The notes: generated by a model not told the origin, from the letters alone. DNA of 64,000 bases from Lachnospiraceae bacterium (GCA_017624835.1 JAGAMG010000022.1:97449-161448), one strand, 5' to 3'. Positions 15,984 through 25,101 are shown, numbered from the stretch's first letter. Translations and numbers: made by a program.

Positions 15984-17834
15984 TTGAAAAAGCGTTCGAC
16001 CTTTTCCTCAAAACACCTATTATATGTCTGCGCTTCCCTACTTCTATTTGCAGCCATTACTTTATTCCTCTTCCAAAATAAAAAGGATGAAAAACAATTC
16101 TCCCATATCAGCTCACAGCTCTTTGTAGAAGAAATGAAAAGCAGCACATTAAACATGCACTACACCATTGCTTCTCCTACGGACTTCGGAATTTATAACT
16201 ATCAGGCAAAACTTCCCATTTATAAACCCAATGAGGAATTAACCGATCAGGCAGCTCTTGAAAATATTTTGTCTTCTCTACAGAACATTGATTCTACAAA
16301 GCTGTCTGCCTCCAACGCCTATACATATACTTTATTAGAGCGCTCCCTTACCAATTCCTTACATTTAAATCAATATAAATATTATAGCGAGCCCCTGTCT
16401 CCCTCCTCCGGCATGCAGTCCCAGCTTCCCATTTTGTTGGCGGAATACAGCTTTCGTGACAAAAGAGATATTGAGGATTATCTGGCTCTGCTGGATCAGA
16501 CAGACGAATATTTCGCTTCCCTCTTATTGTACGAACAGGAGAAAGCTGCTGCCGGATTACTCATGCCCGCTTCTTCTCTGGAAAAGATTCAAAAACAATG
16601 TGACACGATTGTCACATTGGAAGAATTAGAAAAAAATACTCACTTTCTGCAAACCACCTTTGCAGAAAGGCTGCAAAATCTGATTACCTCCCAGAAAATT
16701 ACTGCCGAAGAAGCTCAAAACTACAATGCCCATAATGACCGCCTGCTAAAAACCGTACTTTGCCCCGCCTATGAGGCCTTATCCGATGGTCTGTTTCTAC
16801 TACAGGACAGTACCATTCCCTTAAGCGGTCTGGCCGCCAAGCCCCTGGGCAAAGAATATTATGAATATTTATTAATCTCAGAAACCGGTTCCTACCGCCC
16901 TGTTTCCGATGTAGAAAAACTTCTTACCACACAACTTGAGCAGGAATATCAGTCCATGCGCACTCTTTTACAAGAAACTCCAACCCTGATGGAGCAATTA
17001 AAAGAGGAACAATATAACAATTTACCCTATTTAGACGCCGCCACCATGCTAACGGACTTACAACAGCGCATGCAGAGTGATTTTCCCAGTCTCACAAAAA
17101 CAGGGCAAGCACAGCCCACAGTGATGGTGAAAAATGTTTCCAAAAATCTGGAGCAATATACTGCTCCGGCATTTTACCTGACACCACCCATCGACGATAC
17201 TGACAACAATGTCATTTATATAAATCAGAAAAATTCTCCAAAAGGCCTGGAGCTGTACACTACTCTGGCACACGAAGGTTATCCCGGTCACCTTTATCAA
17301 ACTGTTTACAGCAATCGCAGTTTCCTGGAAAATAAGGAAAACAAAGTCAGACAGCTTTTGTGGTATGGTGGTTATTTAGAGGGCTGGGCTTTATATGTGG
17401 AATTTCTTTCCTACGATTATGCTTCCCGACTGCTTACAGAACAAAATCGTCCCATGGATGCCCTTTGTGTACAAATAGAAAAGCATAACCGCAGTTTGCA
17501 GCTATGCCTTTATTCCATCATTGATATTATGATTCATTATGAAAATGCCTCCTACAGTCAGGTGGCGAAACTATTGGAAAACTTCGGCGTAAACAATCCC
17601 AACTCCGTAGCCGCCATTTACACCTACATTGCAGAGGAACCCTGTAATTACCTGAAATATTATCTGGGATATCTGGAAATCCTGGAATTGCAAAAAGCCG
17701 CCAAAGCTCAATGGAGCGATTCCTATACGGACTATGCTTTCCACAGCTTTTATCTGGATTGTGGTCCCTCGGATTTTACATCCCTTACTGAGCGTCTTGA
17801 GGCAACTTCCCAACAGTACGAAAGAATTGATTAA
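15984..17834 (+). CDS. DUF885 family metallopeptidase-like membrane/exported protein
   Basis: About 616 residues from the TTG at 15984, which has AAGGTGG 8 bases upstream; a GTG at 15972 is in frame but poorly placed. The N-terminus is a signal anchor (KHLLYVCASLLLFAAITLFLF). The DUF885 hallmark HEGYPGH near residue 427 is a probable zinc site, with YLEGWALYVE downstream as in other family members. The family is related to gluzincin peptidases; substrates are mostly unknown. Its last 50 bases overlap the 3' end of the fabT-like gene on the other strand. Confidence 0.8.
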   Translation: MKKRSTFSSKHLLYVCASLLLFAAITLFLFQNKKDEKQFSHISSQLFVEEMKSSTLNMHYTIASPTDFGIYNYQAKLPIYKPNEELTDQAALENILSSLQNIDSTKLSASNAYTYTLLERSLTNSLHLNQYKYYSEPLSPSSGMQSQLPILLAEYSFRDKRDIEDYLALLDQTDEYFASLLLYEQEKAAAGLLMPASSLEKIQKQCDTIVTLEELEKNTHFLQTTFAERLQNLITSQKITAEEAQNYNAHNDRLLKTVLCPAYEALSDGLFLLQDSTIPLSGLAAKPLGKEYYEYLLISETGSYRPVSDVEKLLTTQLEQEYQSMRTLLQETPTLMEQLKEEQYNNLPYLDAATMLTDLQQRMQSDFPSLTKTGQAQPTVMVKNVSKNLEQYTAPAFYLTPPIDDTDNNVIYINQKNSPKGLELYTTLAHEGYPGHLYQTVYSNRSFLENKENKVRQLLWYGGYLEGWALYVEFLSYDYASRLLTEQNRPMDALCVQIEKHNRSLQLCLYSIIDIMIHYENASYSQVAKLLENFGVNNPNSVAAIYTYIAEEPCNYLKYYLGYLEILELQKAAKAQWSDSYTDYAFHSFYLDCGPSDFTSLTERLEATSQQYERID

Positions 17835-18243
17835 GATTACTAAGTGCCTTTTCCAAAATTACCTGCTCCTGCTCGTCCAGGTCTTTCACGATTGCATCTA
17901 TCATTTGCTGATGAAAACGCCTGTGTTGGGCATGGGCGCTGCGCCCCTTCTCTGTCAGGGAGATTAATACCACTCTACGATCCTCTTCACTGCGGGTACG
18001 CTCTACATAGCCTTTTTTCACAAGGCTGTTCACGGATATGGTGAGCGTTCCCGTTGTAACTGACAACTGTTTTGCCACAGTAGTCATATTCTTAGCGTCA
18101 TATATGTCAATTGCCTCTATGACATGCATGTCATTTACGGTCAACTCTTTATATTCACCTGTTTTTACAGCTCGTTCTTCAATTGTGTTGATTTCACGAA
18201 AGAGCTTTACCAGCACTTCGTTTAAGGTTGAAGTAATGTCCAC
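17785..18243 (-). CDS. fabT: MarR-family regulator, probable FabT
   Basis: MarR protein of 152 residues. The N-terminal NEVLVKLFREINTIEERAVKTGEYKELTVNDMHVIEAI, the recognition helix region VAKQLSVTTGTLTISVNSLVKKGYVERTRSEEDRRVVLISLTEKG and the RRFHQQM segment match the FabT group that represses fatty acid synthesis genes when bound to acyl-ACP. The fatty acid operon 3-10 kb away has a FabT-type palindrome at its promoter (28087-28099). It begins 1 base after the stop of the Mrr-like gene, so the two are co-transcribed. The FabT assignment is by pattern and context. Confidence 0.75.
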   Translation of the reverse strand: MDITSTLNEVLVKLFREINTIEERAVKTGEYKELTVNDMHVIEAIDIYDAKNMTTVAKQLSVTTGTLTISVNSLVKKGYVERTRSEEDRRVVLISLTEKGRSAHAQHRRFHQQMIDAIVKDLDEQEQVILEKALSNLNQFFRTVGKLPQDAQ

Positions 18244-18244
18244 T

Positions 18245-18697
18245 TTATTCCTCCAGCATACTCTCCAGGTACCCTCTGTCCCAAAGTAATATCTTTAGCT
18301 TTTTAGCGGCTTCCACAGCCGGTGTTGTAAAATATTGGTTAGTTAATACGGCACCTACCATTCGGTCATAATAATCCCTTCCGGCGTAGGCCTCCTGTAC
18401 CGCTTTGACTCCTACCGGTGCTGCATAGCACTTACATTGAATGGCATAGGTAACCCCTTCCTTTTCTGCCAAAATATCAATGCCATAGTCTCCGCTTCCC
18501 TTGGTAACCTCCACCTCCTGAAAGCCTCTCCTGCGTAGCAAATCTGCACAGAAATACTCAAAGTCATGCCCTTCCATCAAATCGATATCATCAGGCTTTT
18601 TTCGTTTTGCCCGTATCAGGAACCAACACCCAATGCCGATTCCCGCAAATACCAACAGCAATATTAAAATCATAAGTAATAATCTATAATTGTCCAT
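18245..18697 (-). CDS. Membrane-anchored Mrr-like restriction endonuclease domain protein
   Basis: Protein of 150 residues. One membrane segment spans about residues 6-28, followed by a basic stop (RAKRKK), then an Mrr_cat-type PD-(D/E)XK domain: GHDFEYFCADLLRRRGF, the active-site GSGDYGIDILAE and YAIQCKCY, where Asp and the QCK motif are intact. No DNA-recognition domain is attached, so it is not a complete Mrr enzyme. Such TM-Mrr proteins are common in Firmicutes and their target is unknown. It is directly upstream of the fabT-like gene. No clear ribosome site precedes the ATG. Confidence 0.78.
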   Translation of the reverse strand: MDNYRLLLMILILLLVFAGIGIGCWFLIRAKRKKPDDIDLMEGHDFEYFCADLLRRRGFQEVEVTKGSGDYGIDILAEKEGVTYAIQCKCYAAPVGVKAVQEAYAGRDYYDRMVGAVLTNQYFTTPAVEAAKKLKILLWDRGYLESMLEE

Positions 18698-18750
18698 AAA
18701 ACTATTTTACCATATTTCCAGCCATTTTTGCCACCAAAAGGACTTTTTAT

Positions 18751-18779
18751 TTGACAAAAATCCTTTGCAGAACTATAGT
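18751..18779 (+). promoter_or_regulatory. Promoter of the AEC transporter gene
   Basis: TTGACA (18751-18756), a 17-base spacer and TATAGT (18774-18779), 46 bases before the ATG at 18825. Near-consensus sigma-A promoter. Confidence 0.75.
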
Positions 18780-18824
18780 TGACGTGGGGCAATCCCTCAT
18801 TTGTAAATTTATGCAGGAGTTATT

Positions 18825-19772
18825 ATGGAACAATTATTTTTTAGTTTAAATGCAACCATTCCTGTTTTTTTGGTAATGGTTATCGGTTATCTTTTAAAAC
18901 AGCTTCACATCATTGATGAACCCTTTGTGAAAACCTTAAATTCCTTTAATTATAAGGTCACACTGCCTGTCCTATTGTTTAAGGACATTTCCGGCTCGGA
19001 CTTTTACAGCGTATGGGACACCAAATACGTGCTCTATTGTTTTCTTGTTACCCTTTTGTGTATCACCGGCATCTGGGTATTTGCCGGACTCTTTTACAAA
19101 AAGAAAGAGAGCTTGGGGGAACTGATTCAAGCTTCCTACCGAAGCAGTGCCGCTGTACTTGGCATTGCCTTTATTCAAAATATCTATGGAAATTCCGGCA
19201 TGGCACCCCTTATGATTATTGGTACCGTTCCCTTGTACAATATTGCAGCAGTACTAATCCTGTCCTTTACAGGACCAAACGCCAAAGGTTTGGACAAGGC
19301 TTCCCTAAAGGCTTCTGTAAAGGGAATTATTACCAATCCCATTATTATCGGTATCCTGCTGGGAATGGTAGCATCTCTCTGTAGAATATCCTTCCCCGTT
19401 ATTATTACCAAAACCATAAATAATATATCCGTTCTTGCCAGCCCCCTGGCATTAATCGGTCTGGGAGCAGGCTTCGAAGGACGTAAGGCACTGAAACAAT
19501 TACTACCTACCGGAATTGCTTCCTTTATTAAACTGATTGCTTTGCCCGCACTCTTTTTGCCATTGGCAATCTACCTGGGATTTACTCAGGAAAAGCTGGT
19601 AGCCATTCTGGTTATGCTGGGCTCTCCCACCACCACCAGTTGCTATATTATGGCAAAAAATATGGGTCATGAAGGTACTCTTACCTCCAGTGTAGTGGTA
19701 GCTACCACCTTCTTAAGCTCTGTTACCCTGACTGCCTATCTTTTTATGCTACGCAGTTTGGGCGTTATCTAA
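18825..19772 (+). CDS. AEC (auxin efflux carrier) family transporter
   Basis: Integral membrane protein of 315 residues with about ten predicted membrane segments in two halves, starting LNATIPVFLVMVIGYLLKQLHIIDE, the usual AEC N-terminus, and containing SPLALIGLGAGFEG and GSPTTTSCYIMAKNMGHEG in the second half. Bacterial AEC carriers move malate, malonate or other organic anions; the substrate here is unknown. It has its own strong promoter and AGGAG, and converges on spmB. Confidence 0.88.
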   Translation: MEQLFFSLNATIPVFLVMVIGYLLKQLHIIDEPFVKTLNSFNYKVTLPVLLFKDISGSDFYSVWDTKYVLYCFLVTLLCITGIWVFAGLFYKKKESLGELIQASYRSSAAVLGIAFIQNIYGNSGMAPLMIIGTVPLYNIAAVLILSFTGPNAKGLDKASLKASVKGIITNPIIIGILLGMVASLCRISFPVIITKTINNISVLASPLALIGLGAGFEGRKALKQLLPTGIASFIKLIALPALFLPLAIYLGFTQEKLVAILVMLGSPTTTSCYIMAKNMGHEGTLTSSVVVATTFLSSVTLTAYLFMLRSLGVI

Positions 19773-19804
19773 CCTTGCCTTCGGATACAAAGCAATACAT
19801 TTAT

Positions 19805-20335
19805 CTATTTCACGATATTAGCTGCCAACAGAATACTCATCACCGTTCCTACCAAAGTGGACAGAAGTGCCCCTGTCAGGGTATATCGTGTTTTGGTTAC
19901 TTTTGCTGCCAAAAAATAAACACTCATGGTATAAAAAATTGTTTCCGTACAACTCATCAATAGAGAGGTAATCATTCCCACATAGGAATCCGGTCCCATA
20001 TTCTTAAAGATATCCAACACCAATCCCGTTGCCGCTGAGGAGGAAAACATTTTCACAATCAACAGCGGTATAATCTGGGAGGGCACCCTAAGTACATTGG
20101 TTAGTGGCTGCAGCAATGTGCCCAAAAGTTCAAAAAAACCGGAAGCCCGCAGTACACCTACTGCCATCATCAAGCCTATCAAGGTTGGTAAAATATCCAC
20201 AACCACACGCAGACCATCCTTGGCTCCCTTCAGAAAGGTTTCATAAACCTTTACTCCCGACACCATTCCATAACCAACCACATAAAATATTAAAATCGGA
20301 ATAATAATATCTGACAGATGTGTCAGTGCTTCCAT
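19805..20335 (-). CDS. spmB: Spore maturation protein B
   Basis: Membrane protein of 176 residues with the Gate/nucleoside-recognition fold: DGLRVVVDILPTLIGLMMAVGVLRASGFFELL and SSSAATGLVLDIFKNMGPDSYVGMITS match SpmB. In Bacillus, SpmA and SpmB act together during spore core dehydration. It begins 2 bases after spmA stops, so they form one operon. Length is normal for the family. Confidence 0.9.
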   Translation of the reverse strand: MEALTHLSDIIIPILIFYVVGYGMVSGVKVYETFLKGAKDGLRVVVDILPTLIGLMMAVGVLRASGFFELLGTLLQPLTNVLRVPSQIIPLLIVKMFSSSAATGLVLDIFKNMGPDSYVGMITSLLMSCTETIFYTMSVYFLAAKVTKTRYTLTGALLSTLVGTVMSILLAANIVK

Positions 20336-20337
20336 AA

Positions 20338-20928
20338 TTATCTATGCCCCCCGTCCTTTATCTTGCAATACACAATTGCAGCTATGGTGCTACACAGGGT
20401 TGCAAAAATAGCCGGGGCTATAATCCCTGCCGGATTGGCACTGCCATACTGACTCCGATATGCAATCATATTCACCGGAATCAACTGCAGGGACGAAATA
20501 TTCAATATTAAAAAGGTACACATCTCATTGCTGGCTATCTGACCGGGCTTTCCCCGTTCTTTCTCCAGCTCTGCTAAGGCTTCCATAGCTTTCAGACCCG
20601 CCGGGGTACATGCCCAGCCTAAGCCCAATACATTGGCAATAATATTGGTAGCAATATACTCCCTCGCCTTGTGTCCCTTGGGAATCCGGGGAAACATAAA
20701 ATTCAAAAAAGGGGTAATTGCCTTTGTCAGTTTTTCAATCAGCCCTGCTTCCTTAGCAATCTCCATCAACCCCATCCACAATGCCATTACACCTGCCATG
20801 GTTATGCACAGCGAAATAGCTTCCCCTGCACTATCTAAAGCTCCGTTTGTGACCTCACTCATCCGCCCCGTACAGGCAGCATATATCACACCCAGTAAAA
20901 TCATAAATGCCCAGATAAAATTTAGCAT
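20338..20928 (-). CDS. spmA: Spore maturation protein A
   Basis: Membrane protein of 196 residues, start LNFIWAFMILLGVIYAACTGRM, with MALWMGLMEIAKEAGL and NIIANVLGLGWACTPAGLKAMEAL as family signatures, plus NEMCTFLILNISSLQLIP. First gene of spmAB. AGGAG stands before the ATG. It supports a spore-forming host. Confidence 0.9.
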   Translation of the reverse strand: MLNFIWAFMILLGVIYAACTGRMSEVTNGALDSAGEAISLCITMAGVMALWMGLMEIAKEAGLIEKLTKAITPFLNFMFPRIPKGHKAREYIATNIIANVLGLGWACTPAGLKAMEALAELEKERGKPGQIASNEMCTFLILNISSLQLIPVNMIAYRSQYGSANPAGIIAPAIFATLCSTIAAIVYCKIKDGGHR

Positions 20929-21020
20929 TCTTGTTACTCCTACAGTTTTTTGCCATAGTCTTTACTAACACTTTATGCGGGCTTTGCCTTTTACTTGCAA
21001 GCTTTTTATACAGAATCTGA

Positions 21021-21064
21021 ATTGGCAGCAATCAGAGCAAACTCAATGCCTAATTGCTGCCAGA
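21021..21064 (-). terminator. Hairpin after fabH, possible end of the fatty acid operon
   Basis: On the minus strand, TGGCAGCAAT (21062-21053) pairs with ATTGCTGCCA (21032-21023) about 25 bases past the fabH stop, with a 20-base loop. The stem is strong, but no clean T run follows, so termination is likely rather than certain. Confidence 0.4.
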
Positions 21065-21086
21065 TTATTCTTGTCACATTTTTCTT

Positions 21087-22049
21087 TTACCATTCTAAAA
21101 GTACAGTTCCCCAGGTAAGACCGGCACCAAAGCCGGAAAGTACAATCTTTCCCCCCTTCTTCAGCATACCCTTCTGGTTCATTTCATCCAATAACACAGG
21201 TACGCTTGCCGCAGAAAGATTTCCACAATGGTCTAAACTAATGGGGAATTTATCCTCAGAAACCTTCAAACGTTTTGCCACAGACTGTAAAATACGGATA
21301 TTTGCCTGATGTAATGCAAAGTAAGAAATTTCATCAATGGATACATTTGCTTTTTCCAATACTCGCTGAACGGATGCAGGCACGGTACTTACCGCAAATT
21401 TATAAACCTCCTGACCATCCATATGCACATAATCCAAGGAGGTATCAGTGGAAACCAAAGGATTGTTATTTCCTCTGCTCTTTCCCAACAACACATGAGC
21501 TTTGGAACCATCACAGCCCTGCTCAAAAGCAAGTAACCCACTCTCGTCAGCTCTTACAACGGCTGCACCTGCACCATCTCCAAAAAGCACGCAGGTACTT
21601 CTGTCATTCCAATCCATAATTTTGGATAGGGTTTCTGCTCCTAAAATCAAAGCAGTTTTGTAGATGCCCGCCTGAAAATAGGCATGAGCTGTATTCAATG
21701 CAAAGATAAATCCTGCACAGGCTGCATTCATATCAAAAGCAACCGCCTTAGCAGCTCCAATAGCCGCCTGAACCTCACAGGCAGTAGAAGGTGTCATATT
21801 ATCTCCTGATACGGTTCCTACAATAATCAAATCTATTTCTTCCCCACTGATTCCTGCATTTTCCAGAGCACGCTTTGCAGCCTCTATACACATGCTGGTA
21901 GTGGTTTCCTCTGTTACCAGATGGCGCTCACAGATACCGGTTCTGGTACGAATCCATTCGTCAGAGGTATCCATGATTTTTGCCAAATCGTCATTTGTTA
22001 CCACTGCCTTAGGCAGGTAACTTCCCGTTCCAATAATTCTGGTGGTCAT
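21087..22049 (-). CDS. fabH: 3-oxoacyl-ACP synthase III (FabH)
   Basis: Ketoacyl-ACP synthase of 320 residues that starts fatty acid chains from acyl-CoA and malonyl-ACP. Catalytic triad: Cys111 in NAACAGF, His in FALHQANIRI near 245 and Asn in HCGNLSAAS near 275. RTRTGICERH at 35-43 is the usual CoA-binding region. Last gene of the operon, an unusual place because fabH is often near the start. Confidence 0.95.
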   Translation of the reverse strand: MTTRIIGTGSYLPKAVVTNDDLAKIMDTSDEWIRTRTGICERHLVTEETTTSMCIEAAKRALENAGISGEEIDLIIVGTVSGDNMTPSTACEVQAAIGAAKAVAFDMNAACAGFIFALNTAHAYFQAGIYKTALILGAETLSKIMDWNDRSTCVLFGDGAGAAVVRADESGLLAFEQGCDGSKAHVLLGKSRGNNNPLVSTDTSLDYVHMDGQEVYKFAVSTVPASVQRVLEKANVSIDEISYFALHQANIRILQSVAKRLKVSEDKFPISLDHCGNLSAASVPVLLDEMNQKGMLKKGGKIVLSGFGAGLTWGTVLLEW

Positions 22050-22120
22050 AATATCTATTTCCTTTATCTATATTATCTGTTATCGCTCTATTCTGTCATT
22101 TAACTTGCCTAATACAATCT

Positions 22121-23221
22121 TTATGCGCCGGCAATCTCTGCCATAATGTCACTGACATGCTCCAGCTTAGTAGCTCTCCATGCGTTAGTTCCGCAGAATA
22201 ATAAAGCATTGTCCACATCACCCTTTACCGCAGCCACCAAAGCCTCCGTAATACAATAAGGAGTCTCCATAGGCTTACAGGTGCTGACACATAAATGACA
22301 TCTGCCATGAGGAATCTGTCCCTCTTTGGCGCGCTTTAAAAATGCATTATTGAGTGCACGTCCCGGCATTCCTACCGGACTTTTTACTAAAGTAATATCC
22401 TCTTCTTTTGCATTGATATAAGTCTGCTTATAGGCATCGGAAGCATCACATTCATAGGTGGTTACAAAGCGAGTCGCCATCTGTACACCATCCACTCCAA
22501 GCTCCATGGTTTCTTCCACATCTTTTCTGTCGTAGATGCCACCTGCCGCTACCACCGGGATATGCACCCCTTTTGCGGAAGCACATTCCTTTACATAAGC
22601 AACAATTTTCTTAATTTCCTCGGCAAAATTCAGTTCATCCATATTGGCAAGCTGGTCATAGGAAAAACCAAGATGTCCTCCCGCCTTAGGACCTTCAATT
22701 ACTACCAAATCCGGTAAACGGTCATATTTTTTCTGCCAATAGCGCAGAATAACCTGTGCAGATTTCAAGCTGGAAACAATGGGTGCAATCAAAGTACTGC
22801 TTCCCTTTACCAGCTCCGGCAGACTCATGGGAAGTCCTGCACCGGAAATAATTAAATCGATACCGGCTTTTACCGCAGCCTTTACATAATCCTCATACTG
22901 TCTGGTAGCAACCATAATATTCACACCAATAATTCCCTTGCCACCAATCCCTTTTTTCGCACGGATATCTGCGTCATTTTCTCTTGCCTTTTGTATTTCA
23001 GTCTCAATCGCCTTCAGGTTAGTCCCAATGGGGTCTGCATCAAAGGTAGTTTCACGATATCCAATCTGTGCAGTGGATATAATTCCAACACCGCCCTCCG
23101 CAGCTACTGCTCCGGCAAGCTTGGACAGACTTACACCTACACCCATTCCCCCCTGAATCACAGGGATTTTAGCAATTAGGTTTCCTATTTTTAATGGTTG
23201 CAATTCTTTTCTTATATTCAA
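22121..23221 (-). CDS. Nitronate monooxygenase/FabK-like flavoprotein in the fab operon
   Basis: TIM-barrel flavoprotein of about 366 residues. PVIQGGMGVGVSLSKLAGAVAAEGGVGIIS and IGVNIMVATRQY match the nitronate monooxygenase/2-nitropropane dioxygenase family, and GPKAGGHLG with VVAAGGIYDRKDVEETMELGVDGVQMATRFV is the FMN-phosphate side. It is only distantly like FabK at 26836. A frame from 23254 would overlap fabZ; a TTG at 23221 has GAGGG 7 bases upstream and is preferred. The C-terminal region, with CHLCVSTCKP, is an extra not seen in FabK. Role in lipid synthesis unproved. Confidence 0.8.
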   Translation of the reverse strand: MNIRKELQPLKIGNLIAKIPVIQGGMGVGVSLSKLAGAVAAEGGVGIISTAQIGYRETTFDADPIGTNLKAIETEIQKARENDADIRAKKGIGGKGIIGVNIMVATRQYEDYVKAAVKAGIDLIISGAGLPMSLPELVKGSSTLIAPIVSSLKSAQVILRYWQKKYDRLPDLVVIEGPKAGGHLGFSYDQLANMDELNFAEEIKKIVAYVKECASAKGVHIPVVAAGGIYDRKDVEETMELGVDGVQMATRFVTTYECDASDAYKQTYINAKEEDITLVKSPVGMPGRALNNAFLKRAKEGQIPHGRCHLCVSTCKPMETPYCITEALVAAVKGDVDNALLFCGTNAWRATKLEHVSDIMAEIAGA

Positions 23222-23237
23222 TGCTATGCCCTCGTTA

Positions 23238-23669
23238 TTACTTTCCAATTGCAAAGGTCAATTCAGCCTGCACTACCAGCTTATCGTCTACATAAGCCTT
23301 TGCCGCACCAATACCGATAGGGCCCTTGATTTTAATGATTTCAGTTTCCAGACGGAGCACATCTCCGGGCACTACCTTATTTTTAAATTTTGCAGAGTTA
23401 ATTGCTGCAAAATATGCAGTTCTTCCCTTAAATTCCGGCTGGCTAAGGATTGCCACCGCACCAACCTGTGCCAAAGCTTCAATCTGCAACACACCGGGCA
23501 TTACAGGCTCCCCGGGAAAATGTCCTGCAAAATAAGGTTCATTATAAGAAACACATTTTTTTCCCACAGCACGCACACCGGGCTCTAATTCCTCGATAGT
23601 ATCTATCAGCAGAAATGGCTGCCTGTGAGGAATAATTTCCATAATTTCCTGAGTAGTCAATAATGACAT
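23238..23669 (-). CDS. fabZ: 3-hydroxyacyl-ACP dehydratase FabZ
   Basis: Hot-dog fold dehydratase of 143 residues. The active-site His15 lies in [12 protein letters not shown], and the catalytic Glu follows in [20 protein letters not shown]. It removes water from 3-hydroxyacyl-ACP in each elongation round. There is no FabA or FabM in the window, so unsaturated chains would need FabZ/FabF activity or a gene elsewhere. Confidence 0.95.
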   Translation of the reverse strand: MSLLTTQEIMEIIPHRQPFLLIDTIEELEPGVRAVGKKCVSYNEPYFAGHFPGEPVMPGVLQIEALAQVGAVAILSQPEFKGRTAYFAAINSAKFKNKVVPGDVLRLETEIIKIKGPIGIGAAKAYVDDKLVVQAELTFAIGK

Positions 23670-23707
23670 AATATTTCCTTCTTTCTAAGATTTAAATGTA
23701 TTTGTAA

Positions 23708-24943
23708 CTATTCAGAATACTTCTTTATCAAAATACTTGCATTATGTCCGCCAAAGCCAAGGGAATTGGACAGTGCGTAAGTAAAGTCACCGTTAACCGC
23801 TTCCTTACAGTAATCCAAATCGATTTCTTCATCAGGAGTCCGGTAACCAACTGTAGGATGAATGTAACCCTCCTGCAGTTCCTTTACACAGGTGATAAAC
23901 TCTACCGCACCAGCAGCGCCAAGAAGATGTCCAATCATGGACTTGGTGGAGTTAATCTTAATATTCTTCGCATGCTCACCGAAGCAAAGCTTGATTGCTC
24001 TGGTCTCGAACAAATCATTGTGATGGGTACTTGTTCCGTGGGCATTGATATAAGTAATTTCTTCCTTGGAAATACCTGCATCTGCAACTGCGTATTCCAT
24101 AGCCTTTGCAGCACCGCCGCCATCCTCTGCAGGGGAGGTAATATGGTAGGCATCACTGGTACATCCGTAACCAACAACCTCACCATAAATCTTTGCGCCA
24201 CGATTTAAAGCGTGCTCTAACTCTTCCAAAATAACAATACCGGCACCCTCGCCCATTACAAAACCGCTTCTGTCCTTATCAAAAGGAATGGAGCATCTGG
24301 TAGGGTCTTCGTTGGTGGATAATGCTGTCAAAGCGGTAAAACCGGAAATACCGATGGGGGTAACACTACTTTCAGTACCGCCTGCTACCATTACCTCAGC
24401 CTCACCATACTGAATCGCACGGAAAGCCTCACCGATGGAGTTGGTTCCTGTTGCACATGCGGTTACTACGTTAATGCTCTTACCCTTTAAACCAAACTGA
24501 ATGGATACATTACCTGCTGCCATATTACAAATCATCAAGGGTACCATCAGGGGGTTAATTCTGGAAGGACCCTTTTCTAACAGCTTCTTGTGCTCTCTTT
24601 CAATGGTCTGCAGGGAACCGATACCGGAGCCCACGGACACACCTACACGATAGGGGTCTTCCTTTTCCATATCAATTGCAGCATCCTCCAAAGCTTCCTT
24701 TGCAGCCGCTACTGCATACTGGCAGAACAGCTCCATACGCTTTGCAGCCTTAGGATCCATGTAATTCTTACCCTCAAAATCCTTTACCTCTGCTGCCAGC
24801 TTACACTTGTACTCGCTTGCATCAAATTTGGTAATGGGACCGAAACCAATCTTGCCAGCCTTGATTCCTTCCCAAAAATTTTCAACACCTAAACCGATGG
24901 GGGTGATTGCACCCAGACCGGTGATTACTACTCGTCTGCTCAT
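23708..24943 (-). CDS. fabF: 3-oxoacyl-ACP synthase II (FabF)
   Basis: Elongating ketoacyl-ACP synthase of 411 residues. Cys163 in VVTACATGTNS is the nucleophile, with His in INAHGTSTHHND and His in STKSMIGHLLGAAG. The N-terminal RRVVITGLGAITPIG and C-terminal NSLGFGGHNASI are standard. It is separated from fabG by a 158-base gap that holds a structured repeat. Confidence 0.96.
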   Translation of the reverse strand: MSRRVVITGLGAITPIGLGVENFWEGIKAGKIGFGPITKFDASEYKCKLAAEVKDFEGKNYMDPKAAKRMELFCQYAVAAAKEALEDAAIDMEKEDPYRVGVSVGSGIGSLQTIEREHKKLLEKGPSRINPLMVPLMICNMAAGNVSIQFGLKGKSINVVTACATGTNSIGEAFRAIQYGEAEVMVAGGTESSVTPIGISGFTALTALSTNEDPTRCSIPFDKDRSGFVMGEGAGIVILEELEHALNRGAKIYGEVVGYGCTSDAYHITSPAEDGGGAAKAMEYAVADAGISKEEITYINAHGTSTHHNDLFETRAIKLCFGEHAKNIKINSTKSMIGHLLGAAGAVEFITCVKELQEGYIHPTVGYRTPDEEIDLDYCKEAVNGDFTYALSNSLGFGGHNASILIKKYSE

Positions 24944-24968
24944 AATTTATAATCCCTTTCTAAATATA

Positions 24969-25100
24969 TTGCCATGCACATTCGGAATCCGCTTCGCTTC
25001 TTCCTCATGTCGGGCGTCCGCCCTATAGAAATGATTACACATAAGTCTCTTTGTGAGCAAGCTCCCACGAGCCTCCTGCGCAATCATTTCTGCATGGCAA
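24969..25100. repeat. Structured intergenic element between fabG and fabF
   Basis: The element is bounded by a perfect 10-base inverted repeat, TTGCCATGCA (24969-24978) and TGCATGGCAA (25091-25100). Inside is a second pair, AGAAATGATT and AATCATTTCT, enclosing a GTGGGAGC/GCTCAC hairpin, and separately a GGGCG-GA-CGCCC hairpin. On the minus strand it would lie in the fab operon mRNA. It is GC-richer than its surroundings and looks like a mobile palindromic repeat or a structured RNA. Confidence 0.6.
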
Positions 25101-25101
25101 A

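Noticed and set aside
15890-16156. Minus-strand frame opposite the DUF885 start
   Set aside because: It has no start context and is a shadow of the DUF885 signal region and the araR leader.
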